From Ornithinibacillus halophilus (GTDB taxonomy: Bacteria; Bacillota; Bacilli; Bacillales; Amphibacillaceae): a stretch of DNA of 64,000 bases. The translations under genes and the position numbers were made by a program. Under the pieces are notes generated by a model. That model saw only the letters and a list, made by a program, of their open reading frames with translations, searched no databases and was not told the origin of the DNA. How positions within the stretch are numbered: the stretch's first letter is position 1; the number at the start of each line of letters is the position of its first letter. The stretch is taken from positions 1-64,000 of the forward strand of contig NZ_FQVW01000007.1 in assembly GCF_900129485.1 (NCBI RefSeq), in the 5' to 3' direction. Below, piece after piece: positions 40,401-47,964 of the stretch.

Positions 40401-41071
40401 GGGGGCGTTACGGATTCGACAGGGGTAGGTTGAGCTTAGGTTGCGCGTCGAGGTTACGGCTCGTAAAACGTTATTCGCCTAAATATAACTGGCAAAGAAA
40501 ACAACAACTTTGCTTTCGCTGCGTAAGCAGTCGTAAGCAGATCCTTCCTGCTATTGCCTGTGTGGCAGATTGAAGGGTCTCAACTTTAGCAGGCTATCCT
40601 GTCATCCACCGTCTGAGGATGATTTGGGAAACCAATCAGACTAGCTACCCGAAAGCCTGTTGGTAGGCTGTAGGGATAGCGAATGATAATATACCAACTA
40701 CACGTGTAGAAGCCTAAGTGGCAATATCTCTGGACGTGGGTTCGATTAGTAATTAGTCGCCTTTTGTGGTAACACAAAAGTGAAAATCCGGCTTTATCGG
40801 TGAAACCTAAGTTGCATAAAGTGAATGTTCATTAGAATACTTTTTGATCATCCCTTAAAGCAATAGGGCAATGCCGAGCGGTATGTGGAGCAATCCAACA
40901 GCCGTGTATCGACTTATAGGCTGCCTTCAAGGTAGTACTAGGATACAGGATGCTGCTTTCTAAGCAAATATAAATTCTGTATAATACGCCGGGGGACCTG
41001 GTTAGACAGGTTCAAGATATAGTCAGTGCCATGACGAAAGCATGGAATAGCACGTCCCACCGTCTCCACCA
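40401..41071 (+). ncRNA. ssrA: Transfer-messenger RNA (tmRNA), interrupted by a group I intron
   Basis: The 5' end GGGGGCG pairs with CGTCTCC before the encoded ACCA end; the GTTACGGATTCGACAGGG block and TATAACTGGCAAA before the tag are classic tmRNA. The tag frame (40491-40526) gives GKENNNFAFAA, so the expected degradation tag is AGKENNNFAFAA with the Ala from the charged tmRNA. The 3' tRNA-like part is split: GTGGGTTCGAT ends at 40746 and TCCCACCGTC resumes at 41055. Joining them restores a 7-nt T-loop (TTCGATT) and a 363-nt mature RNA, the normal size. Splicing is needed for a functional tRNA-like domain. Confidence 0.95.
40747..41054 (+). mobile_element. Group I self-splicing intron in the tmRNA T-loop
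   Basis: 308 nt. The 5' exon ends in U and the intron ends in G, as required for group I. P1 can form between TCGAT of the exon and GTCG at 40756-40759, giving a U-G pair at the splice site. P2 is a perfect hairpin CTTTTGTG-GTAA-CACAAAAG (40761-40780). The core has AATGCCGAGC and the hallmark TTCAAGATATAGTC (about 41020-41033), the P7/J8-7 region. A GAAA-capped hairpin near 41037 fits P9. No homing endonuclease frame is present, so it is likely immobile by itself. Confidence 0.88.
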
Positions 41072-41092
41072 ATACATAATTGGTGGTTTTTT
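41066..41092 (+). terminator. ssrA terminator overlapping the CCA end
   Basis: Stem CCACCAAT / ATTGGTGG with a 5-nt loop and six T. The upstream arm contains the encoded CCA. Confidence 0.85.
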
Positions 41093-41106
41093 ATTTTCAA
41101 TCAATC

Positions 41107-41144
41107 AAAGCACTGCTCTTAATTTAATGGAGCAGTGCTTTTTC
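41107..41144 (+). terminator. Second terminator between ssrA and the convergent gene
   Basis: 12-bp stem AAAGCACTGCTC / GAGCAGTGCTTT with an 11-nt loop and TTTTT on the plus strand. Confidence 0.8.
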
Positions 41145-41174
41145 TAATTCTACGTGAAAAAATAAAGTTTCATT

Positions 41175-42203
41175 TTATACCAAATCCACGTGCTGACTAA
41201 ATAATATTGCAATAATAAGTAAAATAATAATTACACTAACAAATACTATTGAAAGTTTTCGTGATGTTTTAGCTCGGTCCACTTCATCCCATTTAACCGG
41301 GCGAATGCCACTTAACGAGAATACTGTAATTGCAGCTAAAATAACAGAAGTGATATTCCCAAGTAGGAGAAGTCCTGAACCATATGCCTCTTGCCACATC
41401 CCAGAACCAATTGTCATGCCCAAAACTACGGTAGGAGGTAAAAGGGCAACAGCAACCATTACTCCAACTAACGAACCAGGTAAACGATTTAGAATAGATA
41501 GTGCACCAGCTGTTCCTGATGCTAAAGCCAATACGATATCAGATATGTTTACATGGGTTCTGGTATAGAATTCACTACTTTCCAATGGGACGGGAAAGAA
41601 AAAGGTAAACAATATTGAAATTCCTATCACAATTAAAATTGCAAAAGATAGAGTTGTAAAGGAACTTCTTAATAATTGGAATTCACCCAGGATGGAAGAA
41701 AATGCGATAGCTATTGTTGGTCCAAGCATAGGTGCGATAACCATTGCACCTATAATAACGGCTTGACTATTTTGAATGAATCCAATTGTTACTACGACCG
41801 CAGAAATAATCACTAACAATGTATACGTTATAGTAATATGACTTGATTTTTTAATGTTTCCTAATAATTCTTGACGGCTTGCCCTTTGGAGCTTATTTTC
41901 GTCTTCATCATCTGAATCGACTCTTTTTTTCTCTTCTTCCTCATCAGTTGACCTCCTGATATACGTCTGCACCGGAAAAAGTAATACTTCAAAGCCATCA
42001 ACTACATTTGATATCTCTTCAAAGTAATTGAGGATTTCCTCGGTATTTTTTGTTTCTACTAATACACGAATTAATTTCCTTTCCTTTGATTCTAATGAAA
42101 CCCAATAGGACATATGTGGAAATTCCTTTAGGGAACCATCGACTTTCTCAAAAAATTTATTAGGAACATACGCCTCAATTAATTGGATATCCACCCATCT
42201 CAC
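41175..42203 (-). CDS. DUF389 (TIGR00341-type) membrane protein
   Basis: 342 residues: a cytoplasmic N-terminal domain (about 1-105), an acidic linker (EEEEKKRVDSDDEDEN), then five or six transmembrane helices with the conserved AVIIGAMVIAPMLGP and the motif GSLVGVMVAVALLPP. The function of the family is unknown. It is alone on the minus strand. Confidence 0.85.
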   Translation of the reverse strand: MRWVDIQLIEAYVPNKFFEKVDGSLKEFPHMSYWVSLESKERKLIRVLVETKNTEEILNYFEEISNVVDGFEVLLFPVQTYIRRSTDEEEEKKRVDSDDEDENKLQRASRQELLGNIKKSSHITITYTLLVIISAVVVTIGFIQNSQAVIIGAMVIAPMLGPTIAIAFSSILGEFQLLRSSFTTLSFAILIVIGISILFTFFFPVPLESSEFYTRTHVNISDIVLALASGTAGALSILNRLPGSLVGVMVAVALLPPTVVLGMTIGSGMWQEAYGSGLLLLGNITSVILAAITVFSLSGIRPVKWDEVDRAKTSRKLSIVFVSVIIILLIIAILFSQHVDLV

Positions 42204-42318
42204 TCCATTAATTAATGATTACTATATAGTCTTTCCAATTCAACTCATATAAAAATACTCATCATAGGATAAATTACACTTTAAAATGAAAACTATAAGT
42301 AATGGAGGTGTAAGCAAA

Positions 42319-42534
42319 ATGGAAAGCCAGAATTTTGGAGTACATGAAATTACCGACTTTAGAGAATTAACGAGTTTTAAAATATCTTGCCTTACCCAAT
42401 CAAAAAAACGATTGGATATGGCACAGGATCCTCAGCTTAAAAACATAGTAAGTGAAAGCATACTGCAAGGAGAGAAATGCATTACAGAAATGCAAGAATT
42501 ACTTAACAAGGCTACAAACCAATTTTTACAGTAA
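42319..42534 (+). CDS. Small coat-like protein, type A copy 1
   Basis: 71 residues. The start at 42319 follows GGAGGTG. It resembles the short partner of CotF-like spore coat proteins: NFGVHEITDFRELTSFKISCLT is paralleled by the copy at 42833. It is helical and polar, with no signal. Expression in the mother cell during sporulation is inferred from the partner family. CATAGGATA at 42263-42271 resembles a sigma-K -10 box, weak evidence. Confidence 0.65.
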   Translation: MESQNFGVHEITDFRELTSFKISCLTQSKKRLDMAQDPQLKNIVSESILQGEKCITEMQELLNKATNQFLQ

Positions 42535-42548
42535 AAGGAGAAATAGGT

Positions 42549-42821
42549 ATGGCAAATAAGGAATTAAGTTTTACCGATCAAGCGATTGCATCGGATATGT
42601 TATTTGAATCAAAAGCTGCAATTAAAGATATAGCAACAGCATTAACAGAAACAACTTCCTCTGAGATACGAACATTTTTAAAGAAAGAGTTAAAAAGTGC
42701 TATTAAACAACATGGACAAATTTATAACTATTTACATGAGAAAGGAATCTATGATGCATATAACGTGCAAGCGCAAATTTCAAATGATGTAGATTATGGT
42801 AATGAAGCATTAAAACAGTGA
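42549..42821 (+). CDS. Coat F domain protein, copy 1
   Basis: 90 residues with the CotF-type pattern FTDQAIASDMLFESKAAIKD and EKGIYDAYN near the C-terminus. CotF-domain proteins are spore coat components in Bacillus. 14 nt after the type A gene, with RBS AAAGGAG. The stop overlaps the leader of the second pair. Confidence 0.78.
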   Translation: MANKELSFTDQAIASDMLFESKAAIKDIATALTETTSSEIRTFLKKELKSAIKQHGQIYNYLHEKGIYDAYNVQAQISNDVDYGNEALKQ

Positions 42822-42832
42822 GAGGTGATAAT

Positions 42833-43021
42833 ATGCAAGATAATTTAGGTGTTCATGAATCATTGGAATTACAAGAAATTATGTCATTTAAAAGTCTATG
42901 TCTAACAAAAGCATCTGTTATGAAGGCACTTGTAACCGATGAAACGTTAAAAGGATTAATGGAGCAAGATGCAATGATGCACACACGTCATCTTGAAGAG
43001 TTGAAGAGTCATCTAAATTAA
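42833..43021 (+). CDS. Small coat-like protein, type A copy 2
   Basis: 62 residues. LGVHESLELQEIMSFKSLCLT aligns with the type A protein at 42319. RBS GAGGTG. It is the second unit of a duplicated A-B gene pair. Confidence 0.65.
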   Translation: MQDNLGVHESLELQEIMSFKSLCLTKASVMKALVTDETLKGLMEQDAMMHTRHLEELKSHLN

Positions 43022-43033
43022 GGAGGATTCCTC

Positions 43034-43333
43034 GTGAACAAGTTTATAGAAAAATTAACGGGAATGACTGATTTAACGGATCAAGTCATTGCTACCGATA
43101 TTTTAATTGCTGCTAAGTCTGAAGTAAGAAATTATGCTTTGGCAATAACAGAAACTGCTAGTCCAGCGGTCAGAGAAACATTAACTAAACAATTAGATGA
43201 GGCAATTGATTTTCATGAACAAATGACGAATTACATGATTGACAATGGATATTATTATCCTAATGATACGAAAAAACAACTTGAGTTAAATCTTAAAACA
43301 GCTGATACGGCATTAAATCTAGCGAATAATTAA
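43034..43333 (+). CDS. Coat F domain protein, copy 2
   Basis: 99 residues, starting at GTG after AAGGAGG. DLTDQVIATDILIAAKSEVRN aligns with copy 1, and the C-terminus has NGYYYPND. Paralogue of the protein at 42549. A terminator follows. Confidence 0.78.
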   Translation: MNKFIEKLTGMTDLTDQVIATDILIAAKSEVRNYALAITETASPAVRETLTKQLDEAIDFHEQMTNYMIDNGYYYPNDTKKQLELNLKTADTALNLANN

Positions 43334-43334
43334 T

Positions 43335-43376
43335 AAAAAAGGAGAGCGATTTTATAAGAAAATCAGCTCTCTTTTT
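43335..43376 (+). terminator. Terminator after the coat-like operon
   Basis: Stem AAAAGGAGAGC...GCTCTCTTTTT with inner ATTTT/AAAAT and an A run before, T run after. Confidence 0.85.
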
Positions 43377-43380
43377 AACC

Positions 43381-43530
43381 CCGCATGTAACGGGCAGTAA
43401 TACCCTAAACGAGAATACTATGAGGCGCAGCCAAAGAGGATAAGTGGGGGATAAACTGCCCGTAAATGTCCGATTCGATTCAACTAACAATCAGTGGGGG
43501 ATAAAAGAAAACCCCCACTGATTGAAGTTT
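43381..43530. repeat. Structured intergenic repeat element
   Basis: Two stems: ACGGGCAGT (43390-43398) with ACTGCCCGT (43455-43463), and AATCAGTGGGGG (43489-43500) with CCCCCACTGATT (43512-43523). Both carry the word AGTGGGGGATAAA. I recall similar sequences between genes in other Bacillaceae, but I cannot check this. The strand and role are unknown. The rest of 43334-43653 holds the terminator before it and the ECF promoter after it. Confidence 0.6.
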
Positions 43531-43599
43531 CACTTTATGTTACTATGAACTATAGAATGAAATTTCGGTAAATTTAGTTAGAAAAACCTAATCTTAATT

Positions 43600-43629
43600 G
43601 CAACCTTTTTTAATTAGACTGCATCTAAG
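43600..43629 (+). promoter_or_regulatory. ECF-type promoter, probably autoregulated
   Basis: TGCAACC (43600-43606) followed after about 16-17 bp by GCATCTAA (43622-43629). The AAC -35 motif and CATC/CGTC-like -10 are characteristic of ECF sigma factors, which usually control their own operon. It lies 24 bp upstream of the sigma gene. Confidence 0.7.
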
Positions 43630-43653
43630 TATTAAGGAGGGAGGGGAGCTAGC

Positions 43654-44238
43654 TTGTGCCTTGTCGACAGGTTGAAGAGAAAAGAAGAAAGTGCACTTCA
43701 AGAATTAATGAACGAGTATGGAGATTATCTCATCCGAACGGCGTATCTTTTATTGAAGGATCATCAAACAGCTGAGGAAGCTGTGCAAGATACGTTTATT
43801 ACGGCATTTGATAAAATTGAGCAGTTAGATGAGGCGGATAAGTTAAAAAGCTGGCTCACCACCATTGTTCTTAATCGATGTCGATCGCAAATGAGAAAAT
43901 GGAGTTGGAAAAATATCTTTCTAAACTTCGATACAGTTGAAAGAATCAAAGAAGATGAAGGGGCACCGAGTCCAGAAGAAGAATTAATGGACTTAGTATG
44001 GAATCAGAATTTAAGCCATGCGATTCAGAAGCTAGATTACAAGTATCGTGAGGTTATTACATTATTCTATTTTAACGAACTTAAAATACCAGAGATTGCT
44101 AGTTATACAAATTCGAAGGGAAATACGGTTAAGTCACGATTGAAGAGAGGACGTCTCTTATTAAAAGAATTATTAATGGAAGGAGAGGAAGGTTTTAATG
44201 AACGAGAAGAAAAGATTCAAAAATCAGCTCGATCATGA
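43654..44238 (+). CDS. ECF-type RNA polymerase sigma factor
   Basis: 194 residues. Region 2 (about 10-80) contains YLIRTAYLLLKDHQTAEEAVQDTFITAF; region 4 (about 125-180) contains LDYKYREVITLFYFNELKIPEIA and an HTH ending NTVKSRLKRGR. The TTG start follows AAGGAGGGAGGGG. It overlaps the next gene by 41 nt, as sigma/anti-sigma pairs often do. Confidence 0.9.
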   Translation: MCLVDRLKRKEESALQELMNEYGDYLIRTAYLLLKDHQTAEEAVQDTFITAFDKIEQLDEADKLKSWLTTIVLNRCRSQMRKWSWKNIFLNFDTVERIKEDEGAPSPEEELMDLVWNQNLSHAIQKLDYKYREVITLFYFNELKIPEIASYTNSKGNTVKSRLKRGRLLLKELLMEGEEGFNEREEKIQKSARS

Positions 44239-44512
44239 ATTACAAAATATCCATTTTAACAAACAAGAAGAAGTACTTGATAAAGCGTATCCAACAACAT
44301 GGAAGCAGAAGCTTTCTAAATTGTGGAATAAAGAAATCGATATCCCTCTCCTACCTGTTGGTGCAGTATTTGTATTAATGTTATTTGGTTATGGGTATAA
44401 GGATATTTTCAACAATGATCGCATGTATGAAGATAAAGAATTAGTTGAGATTGCTGGTAACACATATTGGAAGGATGAGTTAGAGAAGGTGATGGGCAAA
44501 TATGAAGATTAG
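44198..44512 (+). CDS. Probable anti-sigma factor, single-pass membrane protein
   Basis: 104 residues: a charged cytoplasmic N-terminus (about 1-50), one transmembrane segment (PLLPVGAVFVLMLFGYGY) and a short extracytoplasmic tail. The overlap with the ECF sigma gene and the topology support an anti-sigma role. No zinc-finger HxxxCxxC motif is seen. It overlaps the next gene by 11 nt. Confidence 0.68.
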   Translation: MNEKKRFKNQLDHELQNIHFNKQEEVLDKAYPTTWKQKLSKLWNKEIDIPLLPVGAVFVLMLFGYGYKDIFNNDRMYEDKELVEIAGNTYWKDELEKVMGKYED

Positions 44513-46784
44513 AATGAAGGTTAAGCACCTCGTACTCACAGTAGCAGCGATGGTAGTATTGGTTTTTCTACTATCTGTTGTAGTTTTACCTCAAATAGAA
44601 TTGTATGTTGCCGAAAAAAAATTAGCTAATGGAGAAGCTGAGGGAAAAGCCCAACTAATGGAAGCTATTGATAGTACAATTTTGCCGTCACAGAGATGGG
44701 AAAAAATCCAAGAATATATGATTGATGGAGACATAACCAATCGCTTCGATTTATATGTAGGTCCTTCCATGTGGCATGGAGGAACCAGAGTTGAAGGAAC
44801 ACGATTTACCTGGAAAGAAAAATTACCATATCTTCAAGATTACGTTGAAAATGGACCAATCAATGGGTATTTAGCTACTGTTGCACAGGAAATAGCTTCT
44901 TACTATTTAAGAGAAAATAATCCTGAAAAAGCAGAAGAAGTGTTATTAAACACTGCGGATCGTTTCGCTCCAAGCCAACATCTCGGTTTCTGGAATGAGC
45001 TAATGATAAAACGAATTAAATTAGCTATGAGTTACTCTGATTTTGATAAAGCCAAAGAATATATTGAGGAAATGAATAATTCAACTACTTCAGATGATTA
45101 CTATGTTCGAGCCGAAGTAACAACACTAAAAGCAGAGATTATCGTGAGAGAAGGTCGATTAGAAGAAGGTTATGAAGAATTAATGGATGCAATGGAGGAA
45201 TATGAGTCACATTGGGCACAGGAAAGAGAAGAATGGGCTGAAGAAGATATCGATTTACCTATAAATGATAAAATCGAAAATACAATTGTCTACGAACAAA
45301 TGGAATCTCTAAAAAGAAGATTAGAAAGAGAACTAAGTAATGGTTCTCAATCTATCGTAAATGTAAGTGGTCAGGTTATAAGAGAAGATGGTAGACCAAT
45401 AGAAAATGCAGGCGTCTTTTTACGTGAAGAAAATCTAGTTAATCGAAGTATTGGTGATGACGAACCTTATCAAGTTTTAACGGATGAGAATGGAATGTTT
45501 GAAATTGAAGGTGTTGTCCCAGGGAGTTATCAGGTTTTCATTGGTTTAATGTTTGAAGATATTGATGGATATACGTGGCCAGTGGATAGGGATGATTGGA
45601 TTGTTATTGATGGTTCTGAGGATATTAAATATAGTGTAACACTTCAACCATTGATTGAAATTAAGCGTCCTATTAATAACCAAAATATTACAGACCATGA
45701 CGTTCATTTTGCATGGGAAGAGGTAGAAGGAGCAGATTATTATAATCTAAACTTAGGTCTGCAATATGAATCAGGTGGTGGAGTTAGTGTTGGTTTTAAA
45801 GAGTATATTTCTGGAAATGAGACAAAAGTTCCTGTTGAAGAAATATATAATAAAAGAGTTGGTATTTTGATGGGAGATGAGGAAGATTACAAGTATGCAC
45901 ACTCAGTTCTAGGTTTTATGAATCCTCATAATCAAATCTCGTGGTCTGTAGAAGCCTACACTAAAGATGGGAAACTTATTACCCGTAGTAATGGTTATAG
46001 ACTACAAGAGAAAACTATTGGTAATTTACCTTTCTTTAACTTGAAAGGACGTGAATTAACTGAGGCAGATCAGTTGCTCCTTGATGGAAAGGTAGAACAA
46101 GCGTTAGAAATGTATATAGAGAAATATGAAGAAAATCCAGATGATATCCATAGCCTCCAAATGATACCAAGGTTAATAGGAATTAAAGGAGATGGTACTT
46201 TTGATTCTCGCCAGAAACTTGCACTACCTTATACAAAAGAATTAGCAGAAAGAACAGGAAGTCCTGACTATATATATGACGTTGCAGATTATTATTATAG
46301 TAGAAATTCTTGGGATAGCTATAATCGTTGGTATGAAAGATATATGGATTCGGTTAACAGACCTGATTTATCAAGTTATAACCAAGGTAACCGTGCTAGT
46401 GCGTTACTGAAACAAGGAAAAGTAGAGGATTCTATCCCACTATTTAAAGAAGCAATGAAAAAAGATAATAGTCACAGGTTTGTCGGGAACTGGCTAGCTG
46501 CAGAATTATACATCGGTAGTTCCTTCGAAAATGTCTTGAAAATTGCAGAAGAATACCCAGACCGATCATATATTGGATATAGAGAACAGAGAACTGATTG
46601 GGTTCAGATCATTTCACATATGGAAAAAGAGAGGCAAGAGGTACCAGAATATCAGCAGCAATTAAGAAAAGTGTTGGAAATGTATTTTCAAGGTGTAGAT
46701 AGAGATATTGATGAATGGTTAAGTTCAACAGAAGAAGAAACAATGAAGGATTTTGTTATGGCACTTAAACGAGTCGATAATTAG
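44502..46784 (+). CDS. Membrane-anchored protein with TPR and Cna-B-like domains
   Basis: 760 residues. An N-terminal membrane anchor (about 8-33) is followed by a helical TPR-like region (about 130-280), then a carboxypeptidase-regulatory/Cna-B-like beta domain (about 288-380, VNVSGQVIREDGRPIENAGV and VLTDENGMFEIEGVVPGSYQ), a second beta domain (about 385-510) and C-terminal TPR helices (about 520-760). It should face outside. It is the last gene of the sigma operon, so it is probably the output or a sensor of that stress system. The function is unknown. Confidence 0.75.
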   Translation: MKIRMKVKHLVLTVAAMVVLVFLLSVVVLPQIELYVAEKKLANGEAEGKAQLMEAIDSTILPSQRWEKIQEYMIDGDITNRFDLYVGPSMWHGGTRVEGTRFTWKEKLPYLQDYVENGPINGYLATVAQEIASYYLRENNPEKAEEVLLNTADRFAPSQHLGFWNELMIKRIKLAMSYSDFDKAKEYIEEMNNSTTSDDYYVRAEVTTLKAEIIVREGRLEEGYEELMDAMEEYESHWAQEREEWAEEDIDLPINDKIENTIVYEQMESLKRRLERELSNGSQSIVNVSGQVIREDGRPIENAGVFLREENLVNRSIGDDEPYQVLTDENGMFEIEGVVPGSYQVFIGLMFEDIDGYTWPVDRDDWIVIDGSEDIKYSVTLQPLIEIKRPINNQNITDHDVHFAWEEVEGADYYNLNLGLQYESGGGVSVGFKEYISGNETKVPVEEIYNKRVGILMGDEEDYKYAHSVLGFMNPHNQISWSVEAYTKDGKLITRSNGYRLQEKTIGNLPFFNLKGRELTEADQLLLDGKVEQALEMYIEKYEENPDDIHSLQMIPRLIGIKGDGTFDSRQKLALPYTKELAERTGSPDYIYDVADYYYSRNSWDSYNRWYERYMDSVNRPDLSSYNQGNRASALLKQGKVEDSIPLFKEAMKKDNSHRFVGNWLAAELYIGSSFENVLKIAEEYPDRSYIGYREQRTDWVQIISHMEKERQEVPEYQQQLRKVLEMYFQGVDRDIDEWLSSTEEETMKDFVMALKRVDN

Positions 46785-46788
46785 GAAT

Positions 46789-46843
46789 TAGAGGAATGAG
46801 GGACCCTTTGAAAATTTAGGTGAAACCTCATTCCTCTATTTTC
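46789..46843 (+). terminator. Terminator after the ECF operon
   Basis: Perfect 13-bp stem TAGAGGAATGAGG / CCTCATTCCTCTA with a 24-nt loop and a TTTT tail. Confidence 0.85.
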
Positions 46844-46872
46844 CTCAATGCCTCCATAATCCCACCTAACAG

Positions 46873-47118
46873 TTACTCCACATCCTTAAGTAACTTTTCA
46901 ATAGTTGTAATTCGATTGTTTAGCTCATTTATTTCATTCAGTTGTTGTTTTTGATAATTAGAGTTCTCTTTGTCAATCTTTAGTCGCTCATCTGCACGTC
47001 GTTCAGCGCGTTTCAAAATCTTTACTCCATAGACAATTGCAACAATGATTAAGGCAATTGGAAGTAAGAATAATATTAAACTAATTAGTAATCCAAAAAT
47101 GGAAAATGTCTCCATCAT
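46873..47118 (-). CDS. Small membrane protein with coiled coil (paralogue 2)
   Basis: 81 residues: one long hydrophobic segment (about 8-32) then a charged coiled coil RAERRADERLKIDKENSNYQ. It is closely similar to the protein encoded just upstream (47125-47376); the shared pattern is RAExRADERLxxDKEN and IEKxLKDVE at the C-terminus. No known function. Confidence 0.75.
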   Translation of the reverse strand: MMETFSIFGLLISLILFLLPIALIIVAIVYGVKILKRAERRADERLKIDKENSNYQKQQLNEINELNNRITTIEKLLKDVE

Positions 47119-47124
47119 ATCCCC

Positions 47125-47376
47125 CTATTCTACATCCTTTAGAACTTTTTCAATTGAACCTAATCGGTTATTTAATTCACTAATTACTTTTGTTTGTTCT
47201 TTTTGAAATGTTGCATTTTCCTTATCTAGTTGTAACCTTTCATCGGCACGTTGTTCTGCTCGTTTTACAAAGCGAATTAAATACACAATCCCGACTATGA
47301 GCAAAATTATTGGTAACAGCGTGATTAAAAAGAATACTAACTGAATAATCATATCCCCAACATGAAAAGTAGACAT
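47125..47376 (-). CDS. Small membrane protein with coiled coil (paralogue 1)
   Basis: 83 residues with the same layout as the downstream gene, 6 nt apart. Tandem duplication is clear. It lies 19 nt after the HTH regulator gene and is probably controlled by it. Confidence 0.75.
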   Translation of the reverse strand: MSTFHVGDMIIQLVFFLITLLPIILLIVGIVYLIRFVKRAEQRADERLQLDKENATFQKEQTKVISELNNRLGSIEKVLKDVE

Positions 47377-47395
47377 AAAAACACTCCTCTCAAAC

Positions 47396-47722
47396 TCAAT
47401 CTTTCTCTTTTTGTTTTTTTAACGTTAAACTATTAGCTAGTATATTGATCAATTCAGGGTTAAGAGTTAGGTTAAAAGAATTTACTTCAAAGTATTTCAT
47501 TGTTTTCCCTTTCTCGGAAACTTCATAATCCCCCTTTATTAAATTTGCCTCTTCTAGCCGCTGCAAATGTAAATATAGTAATGGTCGGCTAATCCCTAAC
47601 TCTCTTGCTAGCTGGCTAACGTACTTTCTTTCCTCATACAAAATAGAAATAATCTTTAATCGATAAGGATTTGATAATGAATCAAGAACTTTTAATAGGT
47701 AATCCCCACTATTTATACTCAT
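47396..47722 (-). CDS. ArsR-like winged-helix regulator
   Basis: 108 residues with a winged HTH (LSNPYRLKIISILYEERKYV and ELGISRPLLYLHLQRLEEANL). No metal-binding Cys pair is seen, so a non-metal signal is likely. The minus-strand promoter places the start codon at or next to the transcript 5' end. First gene of the operon with the two membrane proteins. Confidence 0.82.
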   Translation of the reverse strand: MSINSGDYLLKVLDSLSNPYRLKIISILYEERKYVSQLARELGISRPLLYLHLQRLEEANLIKGDYEVSEKGKTMKYFEVNSFNLTLNPELINILANSLTLKKQKEKD

Positions 47723-47757
47723 GTAATAATTTTATTACAGGTGTAATTGAAAGTCAA
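47722..47757 (-). promoter_or_regulatory. Promoter and palindromic operator of the ArsR-like operon
   Basis: Minus-strand TTGACT (47757-47752), 17 bp, TAAAAT (47734-47729). The expected start site 7 nt on is the A of the ATG at 47722. A perfect palindrome TGTAATAA-TT-TTATTACA (47722-47739) overlaps the -10 and the start codon, and a further TGTAAT half-site lies at 47742-47747. Autorepression is inferred. Confidence 0.65.
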
Positions 47758-47964
47758 CATATGAAAGTAAAACATCACATCATGTTCGGGGAAAACACCC
47801 TAAACTTCAGGGAGAATGGGGAAAACTTCGGTGAAATTCTATAATGTTCAAGTAAATTCTCCTCATCTTCAAGTAAAAAAACAAAAACTTCGGGAATTCC
47901 CCCTCCGATTAAAAAGGAATTCCTTCCCTCACGTCGAATATTCAATTAAGGAAGGTGACAGAAA

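Noticed and set aside
40313-40573. 86-codon frame overlapping the tmRNA
   Set aside because: It is inside the ssrA promoter and RNA gene and has no RBS.
40747-41054. Permuted (two-piece) tmRNA or simple insertion
   Set aside because: The order of domains is standard, and the insert has group I splice-site bases, P1/P2 and core motifs.
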